A stretch of 64,000 bases of DNA, taken from NCBI GenBank assembly GCA_965248255.1, contig CBDFIW010000001.1:806001-870000 (forward strand), in the 5' to 3' direction. Position numbers and translations under genes: made by a program. Below, one piece after another: positions 44,517 to 55,252 of the stretch. Numbering within the stretch: position 1 is the first letter of the stretch; every line of letters starts with the position of its first letter. The notes below the pieces were generated by a model. That model was not told the origin of the DNA. It ran no database searches and was given only the letters and a program-made list of their open reading frames with translations. This stretch comes from JAKZVK01 sp965248255 (GTDB taxonomy: Bacteria; Acidobacteriota; Terriglobia; Bryobacterales; UBA6623).

Positions 44517-44663
44517 AGTGGACTTCCTGTTAAGGCGGCGTGCTCGCCAAGGGGTCTTCGGCACGGTAGTGTCCGAATTATACGCGTCGGCGGGCTGGGG
44601 CTGCCTACAAATAGGAGGGGGCGTGCAGAGATTCCTATGCACTGGGATGGAGAGAGAACTCGC

Positions 44664-46184
44664 TTATGCGCGCTGTGCGGAATCAGACGGCACGGAATCG
44701 CCCGTGCCGGTGGCCGCGAGCATGATGGAGTGCTCGCTCCAGCTCTCCGCGGGAGCGGCGGGGCCGAGCTTGCCGCGGCACATGACCGCCAGCGTGTCAC
44801 ATATGCCGAGAAGCTCGGGAAGGTAGGAGCTGACGAAGATCACGGCCTTGCCCTCGCCCGCCAAGCGGCCGATCCATTCATAGATCTGTACCTTGCTCGC
44901 TACGTCTATGCCGCGCGTCGGCTCGTCGAGCAAAAGAACGTCGCAGTCGTGATGCAGCAGGCGTGCGAGCTGAACCTTCTGCTGATTGCCGCCGGAAAGA
45001 GAATCGACCGGCGCCTGCGAAGAGGCGGTGCGGACGCTGAGCTTGCCGATCCAGGCGTCGGCGGCCCCGCGCATCCGGCCGCGGCTGAGCCAGCCGTAGC
45101 GGACATAGGGTTCGAGCTTCGAGAGGACCAGGTTGTCTTCCACCGAGAGCGCCCCGGCCAGTCCCTCGGTCTTGCGGTCTTCGCTGAGCAGGCCCACGCC
45201 TTGGCGCAGACGCTCGGCAGGATTGGCGGGGCCGGAGAACGCCGCGACGCGAATATCACCTCGCTGGACGGGCGCCAGTCCGAAGATGGAGCGCAGCATC
45301 TCGGTTCGTCCGGCGCCGATCAGGCCGGCGACGCCGAGGATCTCGCCTCGGTGCAGCTCGAGCGAGGCGTCGCGAACACCCGGTCCGGCGAGTGCTGAGA
45401 GTTCGAGAACGGGGTCGCCGATCGGGTGCGGGCTGCGCGGGAACATGTCGTCCAGCTCGCGGCCGACCATCCATTGAATCACGCGGCTGGTCGGGGTATC
45501 GGCGACGGCGCCCGTCCCGACCGAGCACCCGTCACGCAGGACGCTGAGCGTGTCGGCGACCTCCTCGACCTCTTCGAGGAAGTGGCTGATGTAGATGACC
45601 GAGACGCCGCGCGCGCAGAGAGTCTTGATGACTCGGAAGAGCCGCTCGGCGTCCGGGCGGGTGAGACTGCTGGTCGGCTCATCGAGAATGATGATGCGGG
45701 CCTTAGTCACCAGGGCACGGGCGATCTCGACGAGCTGTTGGGCCCCGATGCTCAGTTGTCCTGCCACGGCGTCAGCCGGTATTTCGCGATGGCCGAGGGT
45801 GTCGAGCACCGCTTCGGCCCGGCGGCGCATCTCCCTCAAATCCAGCCAGCCGTGGCGGGCCGGCTCGACACCCAACAGAACGTTGTCGGCGACCGAAAGG
45901 TGGGGCGCCAGCGCCAGTTCCTGATAGATCATCGCGACGCCGGAGCGCCGCGCGTCGAGAGGATTCGCGGGGTAGTAGCGGTGTCCGTCGATCTCCATCT
46001 CTCCGGCGTCGGGCGCGTGTACGCCGCTGAGAACTTTCATCAGTGTGCTCTTCCCCGCGCCGTTTTCACCGATCAGGGCATGTACCTCGCCGAGCTGTAC
46101 TGTGAAGCCGACGCCGTCGAGGGCGCGCGTTGCGCCAAACGACTTGCACACGCTGGTCATGCGCAGGCGGGGGTGGCGTGACAC
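44664..46184 (-). CDS. Sugar ABC transporter ATP-binding protein (RbsA/MglA type)
   Basis: Two fused ABC modules in about 506 residues. First: GENGAGKST, LSIGAQQLVEIAR, RIIILDEPTSSL. Second: a degenerate Walker A GLIGAGRTE, LSGGNQQKVQLAR and VLLLDEPTRGIDV, the classic asymmetry of monosaccharide importers. The GTG at 46184 keeps the first beta strand; TTG 46205 and ATG 46160 are other choices. The binding-protein gene follows upstream (46306-47325), but no permease gene is in the locus. Confidence 0.9.
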   Translation of the reverse strand: MSRHPRLRMTSVCKSFGATRALDGVGFTVQLGEVHALIGENGAGKSTLMKVLSGVHAPDAGEMEIDGHRYYPANPLDARRSGVAMIYQELALAPHLSVADNVLLGVEPARHGWLDLREMRRRAEAVLDTLGHREIPADAVAGQLSIGAQQLVEIARALVTKARIIILDEPTSSLTRPDAERLFRVIKTLCARGVSVIYISHFLEEVEEVADTLSVLRDGCSVGTGAVADTPTSRVIQWMVGRELDDMFPRSPHPIGDPVLELSALAGPGVRDASLELHRGEILGVAGLIGAGRTEMLRSIFGLAPVQRGDIRVAAFSGPANPAERLRQGVGLLSEDRKTEGLAGALSVEDNLVLSKLEPYVRYGWLSRGRMRGAADAWIGKLSVRTASSQAPVDSLSGGNQQKVQLARLLHHDCDVLLLDEPTRGIDVASKVQIYEWIGRLAGEGKAVIFVSSYLPELLGICDTLAVMCRGKLGPAAPAESWSEHSIMLAATGTGDSVPSDSAQRA

Positions 46185-46230
46185 GAAGCTAATGGACTGT
46201 CGCAAAGAAAACTTGATGGTAAACGAGCAA

Positions 46231-46260
46231 CCGGGCGGGCACAGGGGCCCGCCCCTACAG
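46231..46260. repeat. GC-rich hairpin, core of the MITE-like repeat
   Basis: GGGCGGGCACAGGGGCCCGCCC lies between the binding protein and ATPase genes. It matches the centre of the elements at 34271 and 39201 with one base changed, without their AGTAC ends; probably a solo core or remnant. Confidence 0.5.
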
Positions 46261-46305
46261 TCTCACTGGATACTCCTGCGCCTAAGGAATCTCCGCGACA
46301 TTCCA

Positions 46306-47325
46306 CTAGTATTCCAGGTATTTCTCCAGCGGGGGGCGCAGGAGGGCTTGGATCTGGGGCTCGGCCATGTTCTCGTGCGTGGCGACGGCGACCCCGGTAT
46401 CGATGCGCGCTTCGGGATTGGGGTTCGAGCCTCGCACGTATTCGACAATCGTCTTCACGCCGAGTTCGCCCATGCGGAAGGGATTCTGCAACACCAAGCC
46501 GTCAAGGTGGCGATCCTCAAGAGCGGCGATCAGTTTCTCGCTCGTGTCGAAACCGACAAACTTCACCTTGCCGGCCTTGCCCGAGTCGGTTAGCGCGCGG
46601 AGCATACCGAAGGTGGTGGATTCGTTCGGGCAGAAGATGCCGTCGACGTCAGGGAAGCGATTCAGCAGGTTCTCGCCGATCTGGTAGGCCGTTTCGGTGG
46701 TGACGCCGCCGTACTGGTTGTCACTGAGGATCTTGATTCCGGGATGCTTGCGTATCTCCGCGAGGAACCCCTGTTCGCGCCGCATGGTACTCTCGGCGCC
46801 CACGATCACGCGCATGAGAATGATCTTGCCCTGGCCCTCGAGGACCTCGATGAGACGCCGCCCGCCTAACACGCCGCCCTGGCGGTTGTCGGTCGCCACG
46901 AAGCTGATGTGCTCATCGCCTTCTAGGCCGGAGTCGACGACGACGGTAGGGATGCCCGCCCGTTTTGCTTCCCCGACCACCTGGCGCAGGCCGGTGCGAT
47001 CCAGTGGCGCGAGGACGATGCCGTCCACGCGGCGCGAGATCATGTCCTCTACGACCGAGATCTGCTGACCGCGGTCGTCCTCGACCTGCGGGCCCTTCCA
47101 GATGATCTCGATGTCGATCTCCGCAGCGGCCTTCCGCGCTCCCGCGTGGATGGACTTCCAGTGCTCGTGAGTCGTGCCCATCGGGATGACGGCTACGGTC
47201 AGGCGTCCGTCGCGCGGGGACGAGCTATCTTGGCAGCCCGAGACCAGGACCAACAGGGGGGCGAGAAGCGCCGCGGCCAGCCAATAACAGGATCGAGCGA
47301 TCTGAGAATGTCGCAGTCCAGGCAT
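46306..47325 (-). CDS. Sugar ABC transporter substrate-binding lipoprotein
   Basis: 339 residues from ATG 47325. Lipobox VLVSGC (Cys31) anchors it outside the cytoplasmic membrane. The fold is the Peripla_BP_4 (RbsB-like) type: LTVAVIPMGTTHEHWKSIHA, VEDMISRRVDGIVLAPLDRT, IPTVVVDSGL, VDGIFCPNESTTFGMLRAL and VGFDTSEKLIAALEDRHLDG. Its partner is the ATPase gene 100 bases downstream; the permease is missing from this window. Confidence 0.92.
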   Translation of the reverse strand: MPGLRHSQIARSCYWLAAALLAPLLVLVSGCQDSSSPRDGRLTVAVIPMGTTHEHWKSIHAGARKAAAEIDIEIIWKGPQVEDDRGQQISVVEDMISRRVDGIVLAPLDRTGLRQVVGEAKRAGIPTVVVDSGLEGDEHISFVATDNRQGGVLGGRRLIEVLEGQGKIILMRVIVGAESTMRREQGFLAEIRKHPGIKILSDNQYGGVTTETAYQIGENLLNRFPDVDGIFCPNESTTFGMLRALTDSGKAGKVKFVGFDTSEKLIAALEDRHLDGLVLQNPFRMGELGVKTIVEYVRGSNPNPEARIDTGVAVATHENMAEPQIQALLRPPLEKYLEY

Positions 47326-47432
47326 GGTTCGACTGATTGTAGCCGAGGGAGGCAGCCGTCAGGAGTGGAAGAGAAGCCGGCGACGGTTGGCGGGTCTATG
47401 GGACACCTGTCGGTGCTGGGCGCCGGCGGACC

Positions 47433-47448
47433 GGCAGGAGTGCCTGTC
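47433..47448. repeat. Small palindrome downstream of rho
   Basis: GGCAGGAGTGCCTGTC lies just past the rho stop and shares 16 bases with the hairpin at 40825-40846. It may help terminate the rho transcript, or be a dispersed repeat only. Confidence 0.4.
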
Positions 47449-47453
47449 CTTAC

Positions 47454-48734
<1,281 letters not shown>

Positions 48735-48773
48735 GTGTACCTCGAAAAAAAAGAGATTTGGGTTGTGGAAAGG

Positions 48774-49376
48774 TTAGGATGCAAGGGCCTCGCGAATCGC
48801 GCCCCACAGCGCGGGAAGTCCCTCGGCCGTCCTGGCGGAAAAGGATAGAACGGAGCCGACCTGCCGCTCGACCGTCCGAAGGGTTCGAACTCGCTCCGCT
48901 GCTTTTAATTTATCAGATTTCGAGGCCACCACGACGAACGGCGTTTGGTGGGCCGTCAGCCAGTCGCGCATTTGCTCGTCCAGCGCGGTCGGCCCGTGGC
49001 GCGAGTCGATGATCAGGACCACCAAGCGCAGCGGCGCGCGCTCGAGCAGATAGCTTTCGGCGAGCCGCCGCCAGTCCTCCTGGGCTTTACGGGAGACCTT
49101 CGCGTAGCCGTAGCCGGGCAGGTCGACGAAGTAGAATCTTTTTTCGATGCGGTAAAAGTTCACAGTGCGTGTGCGGCCGGGCGTGCGGCTGGTTTGCGCG
49201 AGTTGGCGGCGGCCCACCGGACCAGCCGCGCCCCTGCGTCTGGTGCCGCGAACCAACAATGTGTTGAGCAAGCTTGACTTCCCCACGTTGCTGCGGCCGA
49301 CGAAGGCAACTTCTGGAAGGCGGTCATTGGGAAACTGGCGCGCAGACGATGCGCTCAACACGAACTCGACGGACAT
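48774..49376 (-). CDS. engB: Ribosome biogenesis GTP-binding protein EngB/YsxC
   Basis: 200 residues. G1 GRSNVGKSSLLN, G2 TSRTPGRT, G3 DLPGYGYAKVS, G4 SKSDK and G5 FSARTAEG are complete. Required for 50S maturation. Lies 39 bases from rho and 164 from lon, on the same strand. The clpX-lon-engB order is a conserved grouping. Start ATG 49376. Confidence 0.94.
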   Translation of the reverse strand: MSVEFVLSASSARQFPNDRLPEVAFVGRSNVGKSSLLNTLLVRGTRRRGAAGPVGRRQLAQTSRTPGRTRTVNFYRIEKRFYFVDLPGYGYAKVSRKAQEDWRRLAESYLLERAPLRLVVLIIDSRHGPTALDEQMRDWLTAHQTPFVVVASKSDKLKAAERVRTLRTVERQVGSVLSFSARTAEGLPALWGAIREALAS

Positions 49377-49540
49377 GATCGAAGCGAAGTGCGATCGGTC
49401 TTCGATAGACGAACAGGAACGGTTTTCGAGCTTCCGTATCGCAACCGCCAGGTGGCGGTTAAGGCCGCGGTAGCGGCGGGACTGGTGCGGTCGTCAGCAA
49501 ACTCCAGTCGTGTCACCGCGTGCCGACGCGCGCGGCACGC

Positions 49541-51979
49541 CTACATGAACCCTGGGCGTTCGTGCAGCTTCTTCTCTTTGGCTGAGTCGGGCTGTACCGT
49601 CTCAAGGGCCTCCGGCGGTACGCTAGGCTGACCCAAACCCTCCAGCGGACGCTCCAGGGCGATCATCAGGACCTCGTCCATTTGTTCGACAAAGTGGAGC
49701 TTGACCTCCTTGCGGATGATCTCCGGGATATCGGGAAGGTCCTTTTCGTTCTCCTTGGGAACGATCACGTCATGGATGCCTTGCCGATGAGCCGCCAGCA
49801 GCTTCTCCTTCAGACCGCCAATGGGAAGCACTTTACCGCGCAGGGTCACCTCACCGGTCATGGCGACGTCGCCGCGAACGGGAATGCGCGTCAAGGCGCT
49901 CACGAGCGTTGTGGTCAAGGTGATGCCGGCTGAGGGGCCGTCTTTGGGAATCGCCCCTTCGGGGAAGTGCACATGAATGTCGAGGTGCCGGTAGAAGTCC
50001 TTGGGCACGCCCAGATTCTGGGACCGCGAGCGGACGTAGCTCATGGCCGCCTGGGCTGACTCCTGCATCACGTCACCGAGCTTGCCGGTTGTCGTGAACT
50101 GGCCCTTGCCGTCGAGTAAGGTAGCTTCGACGGTGAGGAGCTGCCCGCCCACCTCGGTCCAGGCCAGGCCGATGGCGGTGCCGATCTCGTTCTTCTTCTC
50201 CGCGGTGAGGTCACGGTACTTCGGCACCCCGAGCAGGCCGGCAAGAGCCTTCGGCACAACCATCGTTCGACGCTTCTTCGCACCTTTCGGCCGCGAGACG
50301 ACCTTGCGGGCCACCTTGCGGCAGGTGTTGCCGATCTCTCTCTCGAGGTTGCGCACGCCCGCCTCGCGTGTATATTGCTCGATCATCGCCAGCAAGCCTT
50401 CGCGGCTGAACTTGAGATCTGACTCGTTGAGGCCGTTGGTCGACAGTTGCTTGCTGATCAGGTGACGCTCCGCGATCTCGACCTTCTCGTACTCGGTGTA
50501 GCCGCTCAGCCGGATCACCTCCAACCGGTCGAGCAACGGCGCCGGCATGGTGTGAAGCACATTCGCGGTGGCGATGAAGAACACTTTGTTCAAGTCGTAC
50601 TCGACGTCGAGATAGTGGTCCATGAACATGTGGTTCTGTTCGGGATCGAGCACTTCCATCAGCGCCGCCGAGGGATCACCGCGAAAGTCGGTCGACATCT
50701 TGTCGAGCTCATCGAGCATGAAGACGGGGTTTCTCGTGCCCGCCTTCTTCATCATTTGGATGATCTGGCCCGGCAAGGCTCCGATATAGGTGCGGCGGTG
50801 GCCGCGAACCTCGGCCTCGTCCCGCACACCGCCCAGCGACAGTCGCACGAACTTGCGGCCCGTGGCCCGTGCGATCGACTTGCCCAGCGAGGTCTTGCCG
50901 ACGCCCGGAGGCCCAACGAAACACAGGATCGACCCGCGTGGGTCCTTCACGAGGCGGCGCACCGCGAGGAACTCGAGAATGCGCTCTTTGACCTTTTCGA
51001 GACCATAGTGGTCATCGTTGAGCACCTTCTCGGCGAACGAGAGGTTGCGAATTTCACGCGACTTCTTCTTCCACGGGACGGCCAGCAGCCAATCGATGTA
51101 GTTGCGGGAAACCGTCGACTCGGCCGACATCGGCGGCATGTTCTCCAACCGCTTCAGCTCGGCCAGAGCTTTCTCACGGGCGTCCTTGGTCATGCCCGCG
51201 TCTTCAACCTTCTTACGTAACTCGTCGTACTCACTCTTCTCGCCCTTGCCCAGCTCTTTCTGGATGGCTTTGATCTTCTCGTTGAGGTAGTACTCTTTCT
51301 GCGCCTTCTCCATCTGGCGCTTAACGCGGCCCTGGATCGTGCGGTCGACGTTCATCTTCTCGAGTTCGATGTCGAGCACATCGGCAATGCGCGTCAGGCG
51401 CTCGTAGGGGTCGAATATCTCGAGCAGATCTTGCTTCTCCGGGACCGTGAGCTGCAGGTTGGCACCTACGGTATCGGCCAGCTTGCTGGGATCGTCCACG
51501 CGCACGGCGGCGATCATGGTCTCGTAATTGAGGTTCTGGCTCTGCTTGACGTACTGCTCAAACTGCGACGTCACGCGCGCGATCAGCGCCTCGCTCTCGG
51601 GGGGGGCGTCGGCCCGTGGCGGGTGCACCTGAACCACAGCGCGCTGGAAACCCTCTTCGGCGATCATCGACATCAACCGCGCGCGCTCGACGCCTTCGAC
51701 GAGGACCTTGATATTACCGTCCGGCAGCTTCAGGCTCTGGATGATCGAAACGATCGTGCCCACCTGGTAGATCTGGTCCGGCGTCGGGTCGTCCACCGAC
51801 GCGTCGTGCTGGGTGGCGAGAAAGATCCTCTTGTCCGCCGCCAGAGCGTCCTCAAGCGCGTGAACGCTTGAGGGCCGTCCCACCACGAACGGCGTCATCA
51901 TGTGGGGAAAGATCACCACGTCCCGGATGGGCATCATCGGGAGCTGAAAACTGTCCACCGGTTCCTTCTTCGATTGCAT
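49541..51979 (-). CDS. lon: ATP-dependent protease Lon
   Basis: 812 residues forming a hexameric protease. N-terminal substrate-binding domain from QLPMMPIRDVVIFPHMM, AAA+ domain with GPPGVGKTSLGKS and VFMLDELDKM, and the protease domain with the catalytic Ser in PKDGPSAGITL and Lys in GGLKEKLLAAHRQGI. Start ATG 51979 has GGAGGA five bases upstream. Ends with a Lys-rich tail (SAKEKKLHERPGFM). Proteostasis partner of ClpX encoded upstream. Confidence 0.96.
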   Translation of the reverse strand: MQSKKEPVDSFQLPMMPIRDVVIFPHMMTPFVVGRPSSVHALEDALAADKRIFLATQHDASVDDPTPDQIYQVGTIVSIIQSLKLPDGNIKVLVEGVERARLMSMIAEEGFQRAVVQVHPPRADAPPESEALIARVTSQFEQYVKQSQNLNYETMIAAVRVDDPSKLADTVGANLQLTVPEKQDLLEIFDPYERLTRIADVLDIELEKMNVDRTIQGRVKRQMEKAQKEYYLNEKIKAIQKELGKGEKSEYDELRKKVEDAGMTKDAREKALAELKRLENMPPMSAESTVSRNYIDWLLAVPWKKKSREIRNLSFAEKVLNDDHYGLEKVKERILEFLAVRRLVKDPRGSILCFVGPPGVGKTSLGKSIARATGRKFVRLSLGGVRDEAEVRGHRRTYIGALPGQIIQMMKKAGTRNPVFMLDELDKMSTDFRGDPSAALMEVLDPEQNHMFMDHYLDVEYDLNKVFFIATANVLHTMPAPLLDRLEVIRLSGYTEYEKVEIAERHLISKQLSTNGLNESDLKFSREGLLAMIEQYTREAGVRNLEREIGNTCRKVARKVVSRPKGAKKRRTMVVPKALAGLLGVPKYRDLTAEKKNEIGTAIGLAWTEVGGQLLTVEATLLDGKGQFTTTGKLGDVMQESAQAAMSYVRSRSQNLGVPKDFYRHLDIHVHFPEGAIPKDGPSAGITLTTTLVSALTRIPVRGDVAMTGEVTLRGKVLPIGGLKEKLLAAHRQGIHDVIVPKENEKDLPDIPEIIRKEVKLHFVEQMDEVLMIALERPLEGLGQPSVPPEALETVQPDSAKEKKLHERPGFM

Positions 51980-52134
51980 GGGTCCTCCGCCGCAGCCTTC
52001 TCTTTATTGTAGCGGGTGGTCGGAGCCGGACTGATCCGCCGCAAGTCACAGGCTTCGTCCGGCCCCACCCGGGAATCGGATTGGCCTGCGGACAGATCTG
52101 GGTTGCGGGTGGCCGGCGTGAGGGCGCGCCGGTG

Positions 52135-53415
52135 TCAACCGGCCTTTTCGAGGACGGTGAGGCTCACGTTGTGGTTATCGACCATCTCTTGGGTGATCAC
52201 GAATTCCTTAACCATCTTCTTTGACGGCAGGTAATACATCACGTCGAGCATTAGTTCTTCGAGAATCATCCGCAGCCCGCGGGCGCCCACTTTGCGCTCG
52301 AGCGCCAGCGCCGCTATCGAGTCCAGGGCGTCCGGTTTGAAGGTCAAATCGATGTTCTCGAATTCGAACAGCTTCTGGTACTGGCGCACCAGGGAGTTCT
52401 TCGGGCGGGTCAAGATCTCCACCAAGGCAGCCTCGTTGAGGTCGGTCAGAATCGTGCTGACCGGAAGACGCCCGACGAACTCGGGAATGAAACCGTGGCG
52501 GATCAGATCTTGCGGCTGGACCTGCTCCAGCAGCTCCGTATCCCTCTCCGCACCTTCGAACTTCCCAGGGGTCGGTTTCCCCGCATCGTCCTGCGGTGAA
52601 CGAAAGCCCACCACCCGCTGATTCAGCCGGCGGCCGATGATCTTCTCGAGCCCGATGAAGGCGCCGCCGCAAATGAACAGGATGTTCGTCGTGTCGACCG
52701 GCGTGAACTCTTGATGGGGATGCTTGCGGCCACCCTGCGGAGGTACATTCGCGGTCGTCCCTTCCAGAATCTTCAGCAACGCCTGCTGCACGCCTTCGCC
52801 CGAGACGTCGCGCGTGATCGAGGGGTTCTCGTCCTTGCGGCTGAGCTTGTCGATCTCGTCGATGTAGATGATGCCTTGCTGTGCTTTCTGGACATCGCCG
52901 TCGGCCGCCTGCAGCAGCTTGAGGATGATATTCTCGACATCCTCGCCGACGTAGCCCGCCTCGGTGAGAGTGGTGGCGTCGGCGATCGCAAAGGGGACAT
53001 CGAGAATTCTTGCCAGCGTTTGCGCCAGCAGCGTCTTCCCGGTCCCGGTGGGCCCGATCAACAAGATGTTGGACTTCTGCAACTCGACGTCGTCGTTCGC
53101 GTGCTGCTTCGTCATGAGGACGCGCTTGTAGTGGTTGTAGACGGCCACGGCGAGCTTCTTCTTCGCCCGTTCTTGGCCGACCACATACTCGTCGAGACGG
53201 TCATCGAGTTCCTGGGGCTTCAGGAGAGTCAACGCGCTGCTTGCCGGCTGCTCGCGGCGGTCATCCTCGAGGATCGAGTTGCAGACCACCACACATTCAT
53301 CGCAGATGTAGGCCTTGGGGTAGTCGCCGGGCGTGGAGATCAGCTTGCCGACGACCTCTTGGGTCTTATGGCAGAAAGAGCAGCGCAGCGTTTCGTCCGG
53401 TCCGTTTCGCTTCAC
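52135..53415 (-). CDS. clpX: ClpX, ATPase subunit of the ClpXP protease
   Basis: 426 residues. Zinc-binding domain with CSFCHK and CDECVVVC (Cys 12, 15, 38, 41), Walker A GPTGTGKTLLAQ, Walker B IIYIDEID, pore-region YVGEDVENI and a sensor-2 GARGLRMILEELML. GTG 53415 is the start, with AAGGAG seven bases upstream. IS630 copy 5 ends 111 bases upstream; the expected clpP neighbour is not seen on the other side. Confidence 0.96.
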   Translation of the reverse strand: MKRNGPDETLRCSFCHKTQEVVGKLISTPGDYPKAYICDECVVVCNSILEDDRREQPASSALTLLKPQELDDRLDEYVVGQERAKKKLAVAVYNHYKRVLMTKQHANDDVELQKSNILLIGPTGTGKTLLAQTLARILDVPFAIADATTLTEAGYVGEDVENIILKLLQAADGDVQKAQQGIIYIDEIDKLSRKDENPSITRDVSGEGVQQALLKILEGTTANVPPQGGRKHPHQEFTPVDTTNILFICGGAFIGLEKIIGRRLNQRVVGFRSPQDDAGKPTPGKFEGAERDTELLEQVQPQDLIRHGFIPEFVGRLPVSTILTDLNEAALVEILTRPKNSLVRQYQKLFEFENIDLTFKPDALDSIAALALERKVGARGLRMILEELMLDVMYYLPSKKMVKEFVITQEMVDNHNVSLTVLEKAG

Positions 53416-53549
53416 CCGAAACTCCTTGGGCCGATCATCCGGCGCGGGAACAGGCTGACTTCATCTTCTTCAATTATCCTATGACTACCTTACCATGGCA
53501 ATCAGACTCAATCCGCGATACACCTTATTGACTCCCGCATAATATAGAG

Positions 53550-54041
53550 TCAGTCAAAACAAAGAGAAGACTGTTTCCAGAAGGCCGTGATCAAACGCGG
53601 TTTGCGGTACATGCGGCGGAGTGCCTTGCGGGCCCGCTCGTTCAGCTCGCCGTAGTCTTTCGGACAGACGTTCGGCAACTCGTGCTGCTTCCAGTAAGCC
53701 CAGATGTATTCCACCGGATTCAACTCCGGCGCATAGGGTGGCAAGTACTCGGTTGCGATGTGGCCTTCGGAGAGTTCGATGAACTCTTGCACCAGGCGGC
53801 TACGGTGCGCCGGCAGCCGATCCCAGACGATCAGCAGCGGGCGATCGATATGACGTACCAACGCCTTGAGAAAGTCGGTCACTTGCTCTTTGCCGATCGC
53901 ACCGGGATAGAGCCGGAAGTAGAAGTTACGCAGCGTCAGCCCCGCCGAGACGGAAAGCTTCTCCCAGTTGAAGTTAAACTGCAGCACCGGTGTTTGGCCA
54001 CGTGGCGCCCAGGTGCGGCAGCGATGCGGCTTCTGACTCAA
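53550..54041 (-). CDS. IS630 transposase, catalytic ORF B (copy 5)
   Basis: 163 codons, product identical to the other copies; 4-base overlap with ORF A. Confidence 0.85.
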   Translation of the reverse strand: MSQKPHRCRTWAPRGQTPVLQFNFNWEKLSVSAGLTLRNFYFRLYPGAIGKEQVTDFLKALVRHIDRPLLIVWDRLPAHRSRLVQEFIELSEGHIATEYLPPYAPELNPVEYIWAYWKQHELPNVCPKDYGELNERARKALRRMYRKPRLITAFWKQSSLCFD

Positions 54042-54565
54042 TCCGCTTTCGTCGATGAAGACGAGCGTACGGCCTTCGTTTTGGGCTTTTTTTTAATGCG
54101 CTTCCAGGTCTTGCGCTTCCAGGTGCGGATCCGCTCTTCGTTGCGCTCGCGCGCCTTTCCGGCCGGGCGTTGCGGGCTCCAGTCGAGCGCTCGCAGGATC
54201 TTCCAGGCGTGGCCTGCGTGGTATGCGACCCCGAACTCGTCTCCGGTCAGCCGAGCCACCCGCGGACAGCTCCACAGGGGCGTTGGGAAGCCGTGGGCTT
54301 CCGGGCCTTCCAGCAGCAGCGACGTCAGGCGTTCGCGTTGTGCGGCATCGAGGAGCGGCTTGCGTCCGGCGCGCCCGGCCTGGCGGAGTCCGGCCGCACC
54401 CTGCTCGCGGTATTGCCGCCGCCACTCACTGACGGTTTGGCGAGCGACGTTCAGCCGTCTCGCCGTCTCGGACTGATTGTGGCCTTGGTGGAGCAGCCGC
54501 ATCGCTTCGAAACGGCGCTTCTCCAGCGCCTTGAAATCCCGCTTCACACCTTTGGGGTTGCCCAT
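54038..54565 (-). CDS. IS630 transposase, N-terminal ORF A (copy 5)
   Basis: 175 residues from ATG 54565, same product as copies 2 and 4 (GHAWKIL), with intact slippery site. Confidence 0.85.
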   Translation of the reverse strand: MGNPKGVKRDFKALEKRRFEAMRLLHQGHNQSETARRLNVARQTVSEWRRQYREQGAAGLRQAGRAGRKPLLDAAQRERLTSLLLEGPEAHGFPTPLWSCPRVARLTGDEFGVAYHAGHAWKILRALDWSPQRPAGKARERNEERIRTWKRKTWKRIKKKPKTKAVRSSSSTKAD

Positions 54566-54811
54566 ACATATATAGATGCTCCACACTATCAAAAAGTGTC
54601 ATAATAATTTGCGGGATTCAATAGGCGGTCGCCGGCGAGTGCGTGGTTGGTCCGTGCTGATGCCGGCTTCATCGGGCTCCGCAGGCCCGGCGGAGGTGCG
54701 ATCGTGGTTCCGGTCGCGGGAATGATTCTCGGCGCTAGCTTACGGCGTGAGGAAGACCTCTGTCCTGGGGCCTTGAAGCCTCCGCCGCAACAGCAACTTT
54801 GCCGTTGTTGT

Positions 54812-55135
54812 CTACTTCCTCGGCGGCGGCGCCATCACGACCATGACTACCAATCGATGCGGTCCGGGGTTAGTCAACGCGTGCTCTTCGCCGGAACGTG
54901 CCAGAACTAAATCGCCTGTTTTGATATGGGTTTGCTCCTCGCCCACGGTAACGTCCCCTTCTCCCGCCAGGACAAAATAAAGCTTGTCCTGGCCGGCGTG
55001 GGTGTGGAGTTGGTGTTCCTGGCCGGCCTCAAATGAGTTGAGGCCGGCGAACAAGTGCTCGCTGAGGGCAAGGTCCGCCTTGCCCATCTTGTCGGCGCGA
55101 AAGACGGCACGGGAGGCAGCGTCGGTGACGATCAT
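54812..55135 (-). CDS. Cupin-domain protein
   Basis: 107 residues from ATG 55135. A single cupin barrel: motif 1 GQEHQLHTHAGQDKLYFVLAGEG (shown here in part: HQLHTHAGQDKLYFVLAGEG) with two His and a later Glu-type position, motif 2 EEHALTNPGPHRLVVM. Metal binding is likely; the substrate is unknown. Short frame upstream (to 55195) rejected for lack of a better start. IS630 copy 5 lies 190 bases downstream. Confidence 0.8.
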   Translation of the reverse strand: MIVTDAASRAVFRADKMGKADLALSEHLFAGLNSFEAGQEHQLHTHAGQDKLYFVLAGEGDVTVGEEQTHIKTGDLVLARSGEEHALTNPGPHRLVVMVVMAPPPRK

Positions 55136-55252
55136 GGCGTGTATTGTGCCACGGCGGCCGTGGGGAAGGAAGTGCCGGCCTTGGCGTCTGCCCAATCGTC
55201 AGGGGACCTGCTCCGACCGCATACAAGGCCAACCCCTTCACCCAAAGGCACT

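Larger units (their letters stand above)
53526..54623 (-). mobile_element. IS630-family insertion sequence, copy 5
   Basis: 1098 bases between TA dinucleotides, same orientation as copies 1 and 2. A8 run (T8 at 54087-54094). The ORF A-side end has ACTATCAAAAAGTG, linking it to copy 2. Located just upstream of clpX. Confidence 0.93.
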
